From Anaerocolumna sp. (GTDB taxonomy: Bacteria > Bacillota > Clostridia > Lachnospirales > Lachnospiraceae): DNA of 64,000 bases. Where the stretch lies: the NCBI GenBank assembly GCA_029256725.1, contig JAQSXJ010000031.1, positions 1-64,000 on the forward strand, written 5' to 3'. The translations under genes were made by a program, and so were the position numbers. The notes under the pieces are model-generated. The model was not told the origin of the DNA. It saw only the letters and a program-made list of their open reading frames with translations, and made no database searches. This document shows positions 25,629-35,568 of this stretch, piece after piece (the first letter of the stretch is position 1; each line of letters starts with the position of its first letter).

Positions 25629-27374
25629 TTAAATCTTCTGGAACTTTACTACTGCATTGCTTAAATTGTCAACCGAACGGGTACTTTCTGTTAATGTTGA
25701 TTGGAATACCTCAATGTCTCTGGATAATTCCGTACTGTTCGCTGCCACTGTCTGAACATTATTGGAACTTTCACTGATAATTTGGGACACACCTTCTATG
25801 GAATTCACAATATTTATCATATTGGTTTCCAACTGGTTTGCTGTATTTTGGAATTCCTTCATAATCCGGTCTATGGATTTGGCATCCCGGTTATATTCTT
25901 CCCCTGTTTTGACCATTTGGGTATAATCCTTCATAACGTCTGTTTCTACAAATTCCAGCATACGGTCTGAGTCTGCCGCCAGCTCTCTTACGGCTTCTAT
26001 AACATACCCGCTGATTTTCTGAATCTGATTGGCCGTTTCACTTGACCGGGCAGCCAGATGACCGATCTCTCCGGCAACTACGGCAAAACCTTTCCCCTGT
26101 TCTCCTGCTCTGGCAGCTTCAATAGAGGCATTCAGAGCTAGGAGGTTTGTCTGGGAGGTTATATCCAGAATGGTATTGGTAAGCAGGTTTATCTGCTCTA
26201 CTTCTCTGGATCTTTCAATGGTAGCCTTTACTTTTCCCCCGATTTCCTCCAGTACATTTCTGGTGGTTTCCCTTGCCTCTTCGGAAGTAACCTGGAGCTT
26301 CTCCGCTCTCGTACTGATTTCATCCGCAAGATCTACACCTTCCCCGGCCTTTCCGGTCATATCTTTTAGCAAGCCATTGACATCCGCAGCCGTAACATTG
26401 ACCTCTTCAATATTAGCGGCGGTTTCCTCCATTCCGGCAGACATCTCCTCCATTGCCGCTGAATTATCCGCCGCACTGTCGATTACCTTTTTGATACCGT
26501 CTTCAAAGACCGTAAAGTTATTATTAAGGCTACTTGATACCACCTGTATATTCCCGATTATCTCCTGTAAAACTGCCAAGAATCCATTTATCCCCTGTGC
26601 CAGCTCTCCCATTTCATCTCTGGTGTTTATTTGTATCCGGCTGGTAAGATCTCCTCTGTCTTCTTCTATTCCCCTGGTTATTTCTTCCAGATCCTTTTTG
26701 GTTCGAAGAACAGGCTTAACCACTCCTCTTTGCATAAACAGCCAGATCAGCAAAATAATAATAAGCGTAATGGCAAAGCAGGCTGCTGCTGTATATAACG
26801 CCGCCGTTTCATTTGTATCCAGTCTTTCCTTCAGTACCTGTGTCTGGGCTTTATTATAATCATTGATTCCCCGGAGTTTCTCATATATGTTTATGGTTAT
26901 CGGTTCCATCTCCGATAGGAACATGGCATATGCTTCCTGCCCCTGCCCCCCATCGGTTAGCTCAATTCCCACTGCCAGTTTGCCATAGTATGCATCGTAT
27001 TCTTCCAACATACTGTCTATAGCAGCTTCCTGTTCCGTACCCTTCATACCTTCCTGCATTTGCACAATAGCTTCCCTGGCCTTACTCTGGCAGGAGTCGA
27101 TTATGGTACGGTACTGCTCTCTTGTCTCTGCACTGCCAGTCAGATAATACTTGGCTGCCAAGCCGTCCATGGACAATATAAACGTATAGGCATCATTAAA
27201 GTATATCATATTCTGTACATTTTCATCGGCAATGGATTCTGCTGTCTCCTGTGCTTCTTTTAAGTGGAGCAGATTAAACGTCTGGGACAATATTGTAATA
27301 ACTAACATCATTACAATGGATGCCAGCAGCTTTTGAGATATTTTTAGATTCTTCAATATACGGTTTCTTTTCAA
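25629..27374 (-). CDS. Methyl-accepting chemotaxis protein
   Basis: The 581-residue receptor has a cytoplasmic start, a first membrane helix ([18 protein letters not shown]), a four-helix-bundle sensor outside (about 35-180), a second helix ([24 protein letters not shown]), a HAMP domain, and a signalling domain with the hairpin tip [20 protein letters not shown] then [20 protein letters not shown]. It senses an unknown ligand and controls CheA with CheW; a cheW gene is 3.7 kb away. The start is a TTG at 27374 behind AGGGGGAAA; another TTG 30 bases upstream lacks a ribosome binding site. It is a single-gene unit closed by a very long hairpin terminator. Confidence 0.93.
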   Translation of the reverse strand: MKRNRILKNLKISQKLLASIVMMLVITILSQTFNLLHLKEAQETAESIADENVQNMIYFNDAYTFILSMDGLAAKYYLTGSAETREQYRTIIDSCQSKAREAIVQMQEGMKGTEQEAAIDSMLEEYDAYYGKLAVGIELTDGGQGQEAYAMFLSEMEPITINIYEKLRGINDYNKAQTQVLKERLDTNETAALYTAAACFAITLIIILLIWLFMQRGVVKPVLRTKKDLEEITRGIEEDRGDLTSRIQINTRDEMGELAQGINGFLAVLQEIIGNIQVVSSSLNNNFTVFEDGIKKVIDSAADNSAAMEEMSAGMEETAANIEEVNVTAADVNGLLKDMTGKAGEGVDLADEISTRAEKLQVTSEEARETTRNVLEEIGGKVKATIERSREVEQINLLTNTILDITSQTNLLALNASIEAARAGEQGKGFAVVAGEIGHLAARSSETANQIQKISGYVIEAVRELAADSDRMLEFVETDVMKDYTQMVKTGEEYNRDAKSIDRIMKEFQNTANQLETNMINIVNSIEGVSQIISESSNNVQTVAANSTELSRDIEVFQSTLTESTRSVDNLSNAVVKFQKI

Positions 27375-27542
27375 GATTTTTTCCCCCTGTATCTTGTTTA
27401 CCAAATGATTTTATTGGAAAATTCGGTTATCTATTGTACTCATCCTCATCTGGATTTTTACTGGTACTAAATTCCTGCACCTCTTTTATTTGACATTTAC
27501 TGACTAAAATAGATTACTATATAACAACGGCGTTTCCGCACC

Positions 27543-27571
27543 TTGACATATCTTGTCTCATTTTGTATATT
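27543..27571 (+). promoter_or_regulatory. Sigma-A promoter of the MerR-type regulator gene
   Basis: TTGACA (27543-27548) and TATATT (27566-27571) have a 17-base spacer. The leader then contains a 7-bp hairpin TTCGCAG/CTGCGAA at 27635-27653 just before the ribosome binding site ACGAGG. Confidence 0.65.
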
Positions 27572-27669
27572 GGATTAATATAAAGGGTGTGAATCAGAAA
27601 ATAAAGTGTATTTATTCACTTTCAATGAAGCAGCTTCGCAGCAGACCTGCGAAATGCACGAGGTAATTT

Positions 27670-28452
27670 ATGAGATATAAAATTAATGACGTCAAACGTA
27701 TTTTAAATATTAAAGAAGAAACCCTCCGTTACTTTGACAAGAAAAATATAATAAAAACCACACGGGATCAAAAGAATAATTACCGGTATTTTAAAGCGGA
27801 AGATATTAATAAGATATTTGCTTACAAAATGTACCGTTCCCTCTTATTTTCTTTAAATGATTCCAACGAACTGGTATCCGGCAAGCCTCTTCCTCTCCTG
27901 GAGAGAAAACTCAGCGAGCAGATAGAGGTTATTGAGAAAGAACAGAAATATCTTAATCAGGTCAAACTTCATATTTCAATTTTGTCTGAAAAGCTGAAAA
28001 AGTGGAACTCTTTCACAGGCGGCTTTGAAATCACCGAATCCGAGGAATGTTATTATCATCCTAATCAAACGGATACCTGCTTTATACAGGAGGTGGAGGT
28101 ATTTGAGAATACCTACCAGTGTCTTGATTATCTTCCTTCTATCTGGCCATGTTTTTATTATAACTATTCTGCATCTGCCCCGGAATTCAGCTTTGGGTAT
28201 GGTCTGTATACAAACCATACCCCGCCTATTAACGGCCTGATGCACCTGCCTCCCGTTAAATGTCTTTATACTATGATTTCCCTGGAAGATAACCTGCTGC
28301 CCTCTATCCCTGATATATTAGAACAAGCAGATACCTACTGTTGTCAAAACAATCACAAGCTCAAGGGTATCCTCTATGGCAGTATTCTTCATGAAATGAA
28401 GGATAACGGGTTTAATTCTCGTCTATTCGAGCTCTATCTGCCTATTGGTTGA
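27670..28452 (+). CDS. MerR family transcriptional regulator
   Basis: The 260-residue protein starts with a MerR-type winged helix-turn-helix: MRYKINDVKRILNIKEETLR, then YFDKKNII and NYRYFKAEDINKI (about 1-55), followed by a coiled coil (about 75-115) and a ligand-binding-like C-terminal half. It is convergent with the exported flavoprotein gene and overlaps its 3' end by 11 bases. The promoter of that gene carries a MerR-type 19-base spacer with dyad, so this protein is its likely activator. The ligand is unknown; the C-terminal half has several Cys residues (for example ECYYH and YCCQNNH) but no clear family motif. Confidence 0.85.
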   Translation: MRYKINDVKRILNIKEETLRYFDKKNIIKTTRDQKNNYRYFKAEDINKIFAYKMYRSLLFSLNDSNELVSGKPLPLLERKLSEQIEVIEKEQKYLNQVKLHISILSEKLKKWNSFTGGFEITESEECYYHPNQTDTCFIQEVEVFENTYQCLDYLPSIWPCFYYNYSASAPEFSFGYGLYTNHTPPINGLMHLPPVKCLYTMISLEDNLLPSIPDILEQADTYCCQNNHKLKGILYGSILHEMKDNGFNSRLFELYLPIG

Positions 28453-30460
28453 GCAGATCAATTGATTTACCCAGGGCATTTCCGGTTGCGGCTGCACCGG
28501 CAAGTCTTCCGGAGTTATAAGCCCAGCCCTGTGCGGCGCCTTCAATGGTATGAGCATAGTGATCGGAATAAAGACCACCGGTGTCCGCTCCCGCTGCATA
28601 AAGATTGGGAATGGAGGTATAGCCGTTTTCCGGATCATTTTTTACCACTTCAAAACCGGAGTTGATGCGGATTCCACCTACTGTACAAAGATTATTAACA
28701 CTTACTTTAAATGCATAGTAGGGACCTTCGCTCATCTGGTACATATGTTTTCCGTCTTTACCGTAAAGGGTATCCACCCCTGCCTGGGCATCGTTATTAT
28801 AACGCTCCATGGTTTTTGTCAGGTTTGTGGGATCCATACCGAGTTTCCCCGCAAGTTCTTCAATTGTATCGGCTTTTACCACATATCCGCCGTCTACCAT
28901 CTTACCTACAATCTCTGTCAGTTTACTCCAGCCATAGTCCATGGGCGTAATTTCCGGCATAGGACCCATGGCTATCTTGTCTCTCATACCCGCTGCTCTG
29001 GCTCCCTTTTCCTCCAGTGTCTTTAGAAGCTTCTCATTGTACAGAAAATAAGCATGATCTCCCTGAGAGATAACAGAATTGCTGGACAGTGCTCTGTCAT
29101 ATACGATATCTTCATTGGCAAAACGTACTCCCTGTGCATTCACCCAGGGAATTATGGGAACATATGCTACGGAGCTTGTGGCCTGGTACAATTCCATAAA
29201 CTCATAGTCGCCCTCAATATTTCCATTTCCCTCTACCTTAAAGGTATGAGCAACCATAGCAGAAAGACCTCTGGCAGCAGCACCTGCATCCATCGCCATA
29301 TTGATACCATCACCTACATTGGAGTTATAACCAGCGGCATTTACACTGACACCATTTAATGCTTCCTTCACCATTTCACTGTTTCCTACGAAACCGCCGG
29401 ATGCTATTATTACTGATTTGGCGGTTATACGTAATACGGATCCGTCTTTCGCAGCGGCGGTTACACCTGTAACTTTTCCATCCTCTACAATCAGGCTTTC
29501 CGCAGGGGTTTCGTAATAGACCTCAGCTTTATTATCCTCAACGATCTTTTGTAGCATTGCTCCAAGCTGTTCTGAGGTTTTGGTATAATCATCATATTTA
29601 TGATATCCGTTGGTACCTTCCTCATGGCTTTGCTGTACAGCAGTTTCCGTTTTATGAAATACCACGCCGTGGTCCTCCAGCCAATCGGCAGTTGTTAATG
29701 ATAAATCCAGGAATTGCTTCACTAACGTTGCATCTGCCAGCCAGTCCATCTCCTCCATCCACTTTTGGAAGATCAGGTTGGTATCTATGGGTTCATCCCC
29801 TAATGCTCTTGCCTTTCTGCTGTCAGCGGCAAAAAAACCTCCGCCATTTGCAGTTGTTCCTCCGGCTATGGCTGTTTTCTCAAGTACAATTACCTTTGCC
29901 CCATTTTCCGCAGAGGTTACTGCTGCGGCTACTCCTGCACCCCCAGCACCGATTACCACTACATCTGCTGCCAGTTCTACGGTTTTACCTTCATTCTCCT
30001 TCACAACATCGGACTTAAGAGCTTCCATATTGCCTCCGGCCTGGCTGAGCGCCGCTTCTACCGCTTCCAGAAAAGCATCGGAAGTTACGGTAGCTCCACT
30101 TACGCCATCCACTCCAAGGGATTGGTTATTTACAACCTCACCGGTAAGGCTTTCAATTGCTTTGTCTCCAAGTCCTTCTGTTTCGGATGATTCTACAGTC
30201 TTTATGCTTTCAATACTGTTTTCAGTAACAGTAACTTCAACTTTGATAATTCCGTTTTTACCTTTCGCTTCACCGGTATATGTGCCGGCCTTAAAGCTTA
30301 AGGACTCGGTATTTACTGCTCCCTTTCCTTCCTCTTCCTTACTTGCTTCTTCTGTTGCTTTGGGATCTGTTTTCTTTTCTTCCTGACTTTTTTTATCCTG
30401 GCAGCCTGTCAGCGAAAATACCAGAATAAGAGAAAGCAGAACTGCTAAAACTTTTTTCAT
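28442..30460 (-). CDS. Exported FMN-binding/FAD-dependent reductase lipoprotein (fumarate/urocanate reductase-like)
   Basis: The 672-residue protein has a lipoprotein signal (LLSLILVFSLTGC, lipid on Cys20), a linker rich in Lys/Glu, an FMN-binding domain (about 55-145) with the DGVSGATVTSDAF motif where FMN is attached to Thr, and a fumarate-reductase-like FAD domain from VVVIGAGGAGVAAAVTSA to the end, including GYNSNVGDGINMAMDAGAAA and the closing NLYAAGADTGG. It should reduce an organic electron acceptor outside the cell, receiving electrons through flavins. The acceptor is unknown. ApbE, which would attach the FMN, is not in the window. The promoter is of MerR type. Confidence 0.9.
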   Translation of the reverse strand: MKKVLAVLLSLILVFSLTGCQDKKSQEEKKTDPKATEEASKEEEGKGAVNTESLSFKAGTYTGEAKGKNGIIKVEVTVTENSIESIKTVESSETEGLGDKAIESLTGEVVNNQSLGVDGVSGATVTSDAFLEAVEAALSQAGGNMEALKSDVVKENEGKTVELAADVVVIGAGGAGVAAAVTSAENGAKVIVLEKTAIAGGTTANGGGFFAADSRKARALGDEPIDTNLIFQKWMEEMDWLADATLVKQFLDLSLTTADWLEDHGVVFHKTETAVQQSHEEGTNGYHKYDDYTKTSEQLGAMLQKIVEDNKAEVYYETPAESLIVEDGKVTGVTAAAKDGSVLRITAKSVIIASGGFVGNSEMVKEALNGVSVNAAGYNSNVGDGINMAMDAGAAARGLSAMVAHTFKVEGNGNIEGDYEFMELYQATSSVAYVPIIPWVNAQGVRFANEDIVYDRALSSNSVISQGDHAYFLYNEKLLKTLEEKGARAAGMRDKIAMGPMPEITPMDYGWSKLTEIVGKMVDGGYVVKADTIEELAGKLGMDPTNLTKTMERYNNDAQAGVDTLYGKDGKHMYQMSEGPYYAFKVSVNNLCTVGGIRINSGFEVVKNDPENGYTSIPNLYAAGADTGGLYSDHYAHTIEGAAQGWAYNSGRLAGAAATGNALGKSIDLLNQ

Positions 30461-30490
30461 TATATGACTCCTCCTTTTCTTTATGAGGAC

Positions 30491-30521
30491 AGTCTATACC
30501 CTGTAGCAACTATAGAGTCAA
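30491..30521 (-). promoter_or_regulatory. MerR-type promoter/operator of the exported reductase gene
   Basis: On the minus strand -35 TTGACT (30516-30521) and -10 TAGACT (30491-30496) are separated by 19 bases instead of 17. The spacer holds a dyad, CTCTATAG-TTG-CTACAGGG, matching at six of eight paired positions. This is the layout of promoters that MerR-type activators untwist. The start codon is about 24 bases after the predicted transcription start. Confidence 0.7.
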
Positions 30522-30550
30522 GAAGTTTGTATATTTTTTAACAATATTCT

Positions 30551-30620
30551 TTTCTATACTTCTCTTTTTCTATACTTCTCTTTTTCTTTATACTTCTCCA
30601 TTTCCATACTTTTTCATTTT
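30551..30620. repeat. Degenerate tandem repeat of about 16 bp upstream of the exported reductase gene
   Basis: The unit TATACTTCTCTTTTTC occurs at 30555-30570 and 30571-30586, followed by two degraded copies (TATACTTCTCCATTTCC and ATACTTTTTC). One strand is almost all pyrimidine. It lies just upstream of the MerR-type promoter. Confidence 0.6.
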
Positions 30621-30742
30621 TATTCTTTTCATGTTCTATTGTTTTCTTGTTCTATTATTCATTTATCTTCCTAAAATTCATTATGAGAGTACCAAAAGTT
30701 CTAGTTGATTTAAACATGCTAAAGATAATTTTTATACGATTT

Positions 30743-30958
30743 CAGAAAAAATGCACAAAACTGAAAGAACGAATGCGCCTATGGAAAGGGATTAGAAGCC
30801 CTTTTCTCCAAATATTTTGTGCTATAATCTAAAACAGATTGTTTGAGCGTTAGCGAGTTATCTATTTTAGATTATGTCCAGCACAAAATATTCAGAGAAT
30901 TAGGGCTTCTTATTCCTTGGAATGAAGCATGAGTCTTTCTGTTTTGTGCATTTTTCCG
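30743..30958. repeat. Long imperfect palindrome 2 (about 215 bp)
   Basis: Perfectly paired blocks are AAAAATGCACAAAAC (30747-30761) with its complement at 30941-30955, AGAAGCCCT with AGGGCTTCT, AATATTTTGTGCT with AGCACAAAATATT, and ATAATCTAAAA with TTTTAGATTAT, around a small loop near 30850. Mismatched stretches between blocks make one long bulged hairpin. It lies beyond the cheW terminator on the minus strand and upstream of the reductase promoter region; it has no credible reading frame. Confidence 0.8.
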
Positions 30959-30980
30959 TCCGTATGACAACAAAACAAAA

Positions 30981-31022
30981 AAGAAGAGCTGAACGATTTA
31001 TGATAATCCTTCAGCTCTTCTT
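30981..31022 (-). terminator. Terminator of cheW
   Basis: AAGAAGAGCTGA (30981-30992) and TCAGCTCTTCTT (31011-31022) form a perfect 12-bp stem, and the minus strand continues into TTTTGTTTTGTTG. Confidence 0.85.
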
Positions 31023-31067
31023 AAAATATAGAACACCTTATTGGAACACCTTTACCAGGCTGTCCTT

Positions 31068-31544
31068 TTACTGTTCTTCTAATATACTCTCAATCTTCTC
31101 CTGCTCCTTTGAGGATAATATTCCATCATGATTCAGAAGAATAATCATCCTTCCACCAATGTTAGCTACATTTTGAATATAGGTGGTATTAATACCTCTA
31201 ACAATAGACGGAGTCTCACTGATGTTCTCAGGGGCTATTTCTATGATTTCTTTCACACCATCCACTTCGAAAGCCATGAGAATTCCATTTGATTTAGTAA
31301 TTATTAATCTTGTATCTTCACTGACTGCTTTGTCGGGCAAGCCGAATTTTCTTCTCAGTGAAAAGACAGGGATAACATCTCCCCTTAAATTCATGATGCC
31401 ATGGATAAAACTTGGAGCATTGGGAACGGGTATTAAATCGGTAAATTTCTCTATTGCATTTACTACCATAATATCCAGACCGAATTCTTCATTATCCAAC
31501 GTAAAAATAACCTGCTTTGTCTGTATGGACTGCTTAAGTATCAT
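31068..31544 (-). CDS. cheW: Chemotaxis coupling protein CheW
   Basis: The 158-residue protein is a single CheW domain: KQVIFTLDNEEFGLDIMVVN, NAPSFIHGIMNLRGDVIPVF with the conserved N-L-R-G-x-x-x-P-V turn, SLRRKFGLP and VAFEVD-like MAFEVDGVKEII. It links chemoreceptors to CheA in the cytoplasm. It lies 43 bases after prfB, behind RBS GGGGGTACC, and ends in a clear terminator, so it may be read with prfB. CheA and other chemotaxis genes are not next to it. Confidence 0.92.
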   Translation of the reverse strand: MILKQSIQTKQVIFTLDNEEFGLDIMVVNAIEKFTDLIPVPNAPSFIHGIMNLRGDVIPVFSLRRKFGLPDKAVSEDTRLIITKSNGILMAFEVDGVKEIIEIAPENISETPSIVRGINTTYIQNVANIGGRMIILLNHDGILSSKEQEKIESILEEQ

Positions 31545-31587
31545 ATAAGGTACCCCCTTTTCATCTGTATGGACGATAGACTTATTG

Positions 31588-32707
31588 TTATTCGTTCGTC
31601 TGACCTATACTGTTCCATTTTAAATAAGCATTTATGAAAGGATCCAGATTGCCATCTAGAACCGTGGCGGCATTTCCGATTTCCATATTGGTACGATGAT
31701 CTTTTACCAATGTGTAGGGCTGCATAACATAGGATCTTATCTGACTGCCCCAACCGATTTCCTTCATTTCACCACGTATTCCGGATTCCTTCTCTTGGTT
31801 TTCCTGCTGCTTCAGAATATATAGCTTTGCCTTTAACATCTGCATCGCTTTGTCTTTATTCTGGAATTGTGATCTTTCATTCTGACACTGTACTACAATA
31901 CCTGTAGGTAGATGCGTAATACGTATAGCGGAAGAGGTTTTATTAACATGCTGTCCTCCCGCACCACTGGAGCGATAGGTATCAATTCTTAAATCCCCTT
32001 CATCGATTTCAATTCCTGTATCTTCTTCGATATCCGGCATTACATCACAGGAAACAAAGGAAGTCTGACGCTTTCCTGCAGCATTAAAAGGAGATATTCG
32101 CACAAGCCTGTGGACTCCTCTTTCTGACTTCAGATGACCATAGGCATTAAGCCCGTTTATCTGTAAAGTCACAGATTTGATACCCGCTTCTTCACCATCC
32201 AGATAGTCAAGAACCTGGGTAGTATACCCTTTCTTATCTGCCCATTTCTGATACATACGAAAAAGCATACTGGCCCAATCACAACTTTCTGTACCTCCTG
32301 CACCTGCATGAAGGGTCAGAATAGCATTGTACTTATCATATTCTCCAGAGAGCAGCGTATTGAGTCTCATCTCGTCCAAATCATCCGTAAAATTGGTAAG
32401 CGCCTCTTGTATCTCACCTATTAAAGAAGCGTCTTCTTCTTCATAGGCCATCTCTAATAGTGTTTCAATATCTTCAAATTCTCTTTTTAGACCGTTGTAT
32501 TCCTCTACAACATCCTTAAGATTCTTAAGTTCTTTTACATATCCCTGAGCTTTATCAGCAGAGTCCCAAAAGCCTGACTCCTCCATGATATGCTCAATCA
32601 TGTCTATTCGCTCCAGCTTATTAGCCAGGTCAAAGTGAATCCCCCACTTCAAGCAATGGCTGTCTGTATGTGTTCAGCGTATATTTTATCTGATCTAATT
32701 CAACCAT
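31588..32707 (-). CDS. prfB: Peptide chain release factor 2, expressed by programmed +1 frameshift
   Basis: A first frame starts at ATG 32707 behind GAGGTGATACA and codes 25 residues, MVELDQIKYTLNTYRQPLLE then VGDSL, ending at CTT TGA C (TGA at 32630-32632). Shifting forward by one base continues as DLANKLERIDMIEHIM in the long frame to 31588, giving about 372 residues. An SD-like GGGGGA lies just before the slip site, as in other prfB genes. The GGQ catalytic loop is SSGAGGQHVNKTSSAIRITH. RF2 releases peptides at UGA and UAA; low RF2 favours the frameshift, so the gene regulates itself. The arrangement is normal, not a mutation. Confidence 0.95.
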
Positions 32708-32805
32708 TGTATCACCTCTTTCTTATTTAAATTCTTATTACATCTTAGCATGAGGTTGTACCTTCATACACAGATTCTCTACGATATCAGTCTGCCGCTG
32801 CAATC

Positions 32806-35376
32806 CTAGCTTCTTCCACAGCAGAACTTGTATTTCTTACCACTTCCGCAAGGGCAGGGATCATTGGGCTGAACCTTCTTTGTTGCACGTCTTACAGGTC
32901 CCTGAGCAACAGATTCATCTTTGTTGGTACCAGTAACCTTGGCAACCTGCTCTCTTTCAACGTTCTGCTCAATTCTAACATGCATAAGGGCCTTAACTGT
33001 ATCTTCTCTGATTGCATTTGTCATTTCATCAAACATCTCAAAGCCCATAAATTTAAATTCTACCAGAGGATCTCTCTGTCCATAAGCCTGGAGGCCGATA
33101 CCCTGACGCAGCTGGTCCATATCATCGATATGATCCATCCATTTACGGTCGATTACTCTTAATAAAATAACGCGCTCAACTTCACGAAGCTGTTCTTTTT
33201 CTGGGAATTCAGCTTCTTTATCTTCGTATAATTTAACGGAATCTTCCTTCAGTTTCTGAATTAAGGATGCCTTCTTTAAACGATCAAGCTCCTGAGCATC
33301 AAAAACAATAGGCTCTAACGGTATTATAGGAAGGAGCATGTTGTTAAGTTCTTCTAAATCCCAGTTTTCCGGCAGCTGGTCATCACTGATGCAGGTATTT
33401 ACACAGTCTTCAACTGTATCAGTAATCATCTTAAAGATAGTGTCTCTCATGCTCTCGCCGTCAAGCACCTTTCTTCTTTCATTATAGATGATTTCTCTCT
33501 GCTCGTTATTAACCTGATCATACTCTAACAGATTCTTACGAATACCGTAATTGTTGTTTTCTATCTTAGTCTGCGCTCTCTCAATGGCAGAACTCAGCAT
33601 TTTGTGCTCAATCTGTTCTCCATCAGGAAGTCCCAGTGAATTAAACATTGACATAAGACGTTCGGAACCAAAAAGTCTCATTAAATCATCTTCCAAGGAA
33701 ATATAGAAACGAGACTCACCTGGATCACCCTGACGACCTGCACGTCCTCTCAACTGGTTATCGATACGTCTGGATTCATGACGTTCTGTACCAATTATTT
33801 TAAGTCCGCCTACCGCTACGACACCTTCTCCAAGCTTAATATCCGTACCACGACCAGCCATATTGGTTGCAATCGTTACAACCCCTGCCTGTCCTGCATC
33901 AGCAACAATTTCTGCTTCCAGTTCATGGAACTTTGCGTTGAGGACTTTATGAGGTATATTCTTTTTCTTAAGCATATCGCTTAATTCTTCAGATGCTTCA
34001 ATGGTAATAGTACCAACAAGTACAGGCTGGCCTTTCTTGTGTGCTTCTACAATTTCATCAACTACAGCATTCAGTTTCTCTTTTTTTGTCTTATAAACTG
34101 CATCCTGTTTGTCAACACGGGCAACATTTACATTAGTAGGAACCTCAATAACATCCATTCCATAGATATTACGGAATTCTTTCTCTTCTGTAAGCGCTGT
34201 TCCGGTCATACCGCATTTCTTATTGTACTTATTAAAGAAGTTCTGGAATGTAATCGTAGCAAGAGTCTTACTCTCTCTCTTTACCTTAACTTTTTCCTTC
34301 GCTTCTATCGCCTGATGGAGACCGTCAGAATATCTTCTTCCGGGCATAATACGTCCTGTAAATTCATCAACAATAAGAACTTCATCATCCTTTACTACAT
34401 AATCTTTGTCTCTTGCCATAAGGTTATGGGCTCTGAGGGCAAGGATAATGTTGTGCTGAATCTCAAGATTTTCAGGATCTGCGAGGTTCTCAATCTTAAA
34501 GAAGTTCTCAACTTTTTCAACACCTTCTGCTGTAAGGTTTACTAACTTGTCTTTTTCATTAACGATAAAGTCGCCTTCTTCTTCCACATCCTCATTCATA
34601 AGGGCAGCCATCTTTGTAAGTTCACCGCTGACTTTACCTTTTGTAAGCTGTCTGGCAAGAATATCACAAGCTTCATATAATTTAGTAGATTTGCCGCTCT
34701 GTCCGGAAATGATAAGAGGAGTTCTGGCTTCATCGATTAATACGGAATCCACCTCATCGATTACTGCATAGTTAAGTCCTCTTTGCACCAGCTGTTCCTT
34801 ATAGATAACCATGTTATCTCTCAGGTAATCGAAGCCAAGTTCATTATTGGTTGCATATGTGATATCACAGGCATATGCTTCTCTTCTCTGGTCATTATCC
34901 ATGCTGTTTAAAATAACACCAACTTTTAGGCCCAGATACTCGTGTATCTGACCCATCCACTCAGAGTCACGCTTTGCAAGATAGTCATTTACGGTTACGA
35001 TATGAACGCCGTTACCGTCAAGAGCATTTAGATAAACAGGAAGCGTAGAGGTAAGTGTCTTTCCTTCACCGGTCTTCTGCTCTGAAATTCTTCCCTGATG
35101 CAGAATAACACCACCATAGAGCTGTACACGGAAATGTCTTAACCCAAGGGTTCTTACAGCCGCTTCCCTTACTACCGCATAGGCTTCAGGAAGGATATCA
35201 TCCAGTGTTTCACCGTTCTTCAGTCTGCTTTTAAATTCTGCGGTCTTGTTTTTTAGTTCTGCATCGGATAATACCTTAATAGAGGGTTCCAATGCTTCAA
35301 TCTTGTCAACTATGGGTGTAATAAGCTTAATTTCCCTTTGACTGTGTGTACCAAATATTTTCGTTACGAGACTCAT
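32806..35376 (-). CDS. secA: Protein translocase ATPase SecA
   Basis: The 856-residue protein has the SecA layout: nucleotide-binding domain 1 with Walker [15 protein letters not shown] and [16 protein letters not shown], preprotein cross-linking domain, second ATPase half with [19 protein letters not shown] and [13 protein letters not shown], helical scaffold/wing, and a zinc-binding C-terminus [19 protein letters not shown]. It drives export through SecYEG. The start at 35376 (MSLVTKIFG) follows AGGAG at a normal distance; a GTG nine bases upstream overlaps that site. Confidence 0.97.
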   Translation of the reverse strand: MSLVTKIFGTHSQREIKLITPIVDKIEALEPSIKVLSDAELKNKTAEFKSRLKNGETLDDILPEAYAVVREAAVRTLGLRHFRVQLYGGVILHQGRISEQKTGEGKTLTSTLPVYLNALDGNGVHIVTVNDYLAKRDSEWMGQIHEYLGLKVGVILNSMDNDQRREAYACDITYATNNELGFDYLRDNMVIYKEQLVQRGLNYAVIDEVDSVLIDEARTPLIISGQSGKSTKLYEACDILARQLTKGKVSGELTKMAALMNEDVEEEGDFIVNEKDKLVNLTAEGVEKVENFFKIENLADPENLEIQHNIILALRAHNLMARDKDYVVKDDEVLIVDEFTGRIMPGRRYSDGLHQAIEAKEKVKVKRESKTLATITFQNFFNKYNKKCGMTGTALTEEKEFRNIYGMDVIEVPTNVNVARVDKQDAVYKTKKEKLNAVVDEIVEAHKKGQPVLVGTITIEASEELSDMLKKKNIPHKVLNAKFHELEAEIVADAGQAGVVTIATNMAGRGTDIKLGEGVVAVGGLKIIGTERHESRRIDNQLRGRAGRQGDPGESRFYISLEDDLMRLFGSERLMSMFNSLGLPDGEQIEHKMLSSAIERAQTKIENNNYGIRKNLLEYDQVNNEQREIIYNERRKVLDGESMRDTIFKMITDTVEDCVNTCISDDQLPENWDLEELNNMLLPIIPLEPIVFDAQELDRLKKASLIQKLKEDSVKLYEDKEAEFPEKEQLREVERVILLRVIDRKWMDHIDDMDQLRQGIGLQAYGQRDPLVEFKFMGFEMFDEMTNAIREDTVKALMHVRIEQNVEREQVAKVTGTNKDESVAQGPVRRATKKVQPNDPCPCGSGKKYKFCCGRS

Positions 35377-35448
35377 ACTATTCACTCCTGTATTTATTTC
35401 AATGGATACTAAGTCAATTCCGGTAAAAATAATTTTTTCATAAAATAC

Positions 35449-35477
35449 ATTGTATCATTTCCCCAGTTAGTTATCAA
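35449..35477 (-). promoter_or_regulatory. Probable sigma-A promoter of secA
   Basis: On the minus strand TTGATA (35472-35477) and TACAAT (35449-35454) are 17 bases apart, about 70 bases upstream of the secA start. Confidence 0.6.
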
Positions 35478-35513
35478 CCTTTTTGTAAGAAAAGACGATA
35501 ACAGGCAAAAAAA

Positions 35514-35534
35514 GGGGCTGTAAAAAACAGCCCC
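35514..35534 (-). terminator. Terminator of hpf
   Basis: GGGGCTGT and ACAGCCCC form an 8-bp GC-rich stem around AAAAA, followed on the minus strand by a run of Ts. Confidence 0.9.
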
Positions 35535-35568
35535 CCTGTAATCATTTTCAATTTGTTTGATGCAGAAA

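Noticed and set aside
26170-26859. Long plus-strand open frame of 229 codons opposite the chemoreceptor gene
   Set aside because: It is antisense to a strongly conserved receptor, has Ser-rich low-complexity content and no ribosome binding site; it reflects the codon bias of the real gene.
29778-30386. Plus-strand frame of 202 codons opposite the exported reductase
   Set aside because: It lies wholly inside a well-supported gene on the other strand and shows biased Ala/Ser/Thr content with no recognisable motif.
30551-30620. CRISPR array
   Set aside because: Repeats are 16 bp, contiguous and degrade quickly, with no spacers; no cas genes are present.
31588-32652. prfB start at an in-frame ATG giving MKWGIHF
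   Set aside because: The canonical frameshift site and an upstream start with a good ribosome binding site explain the gene better.
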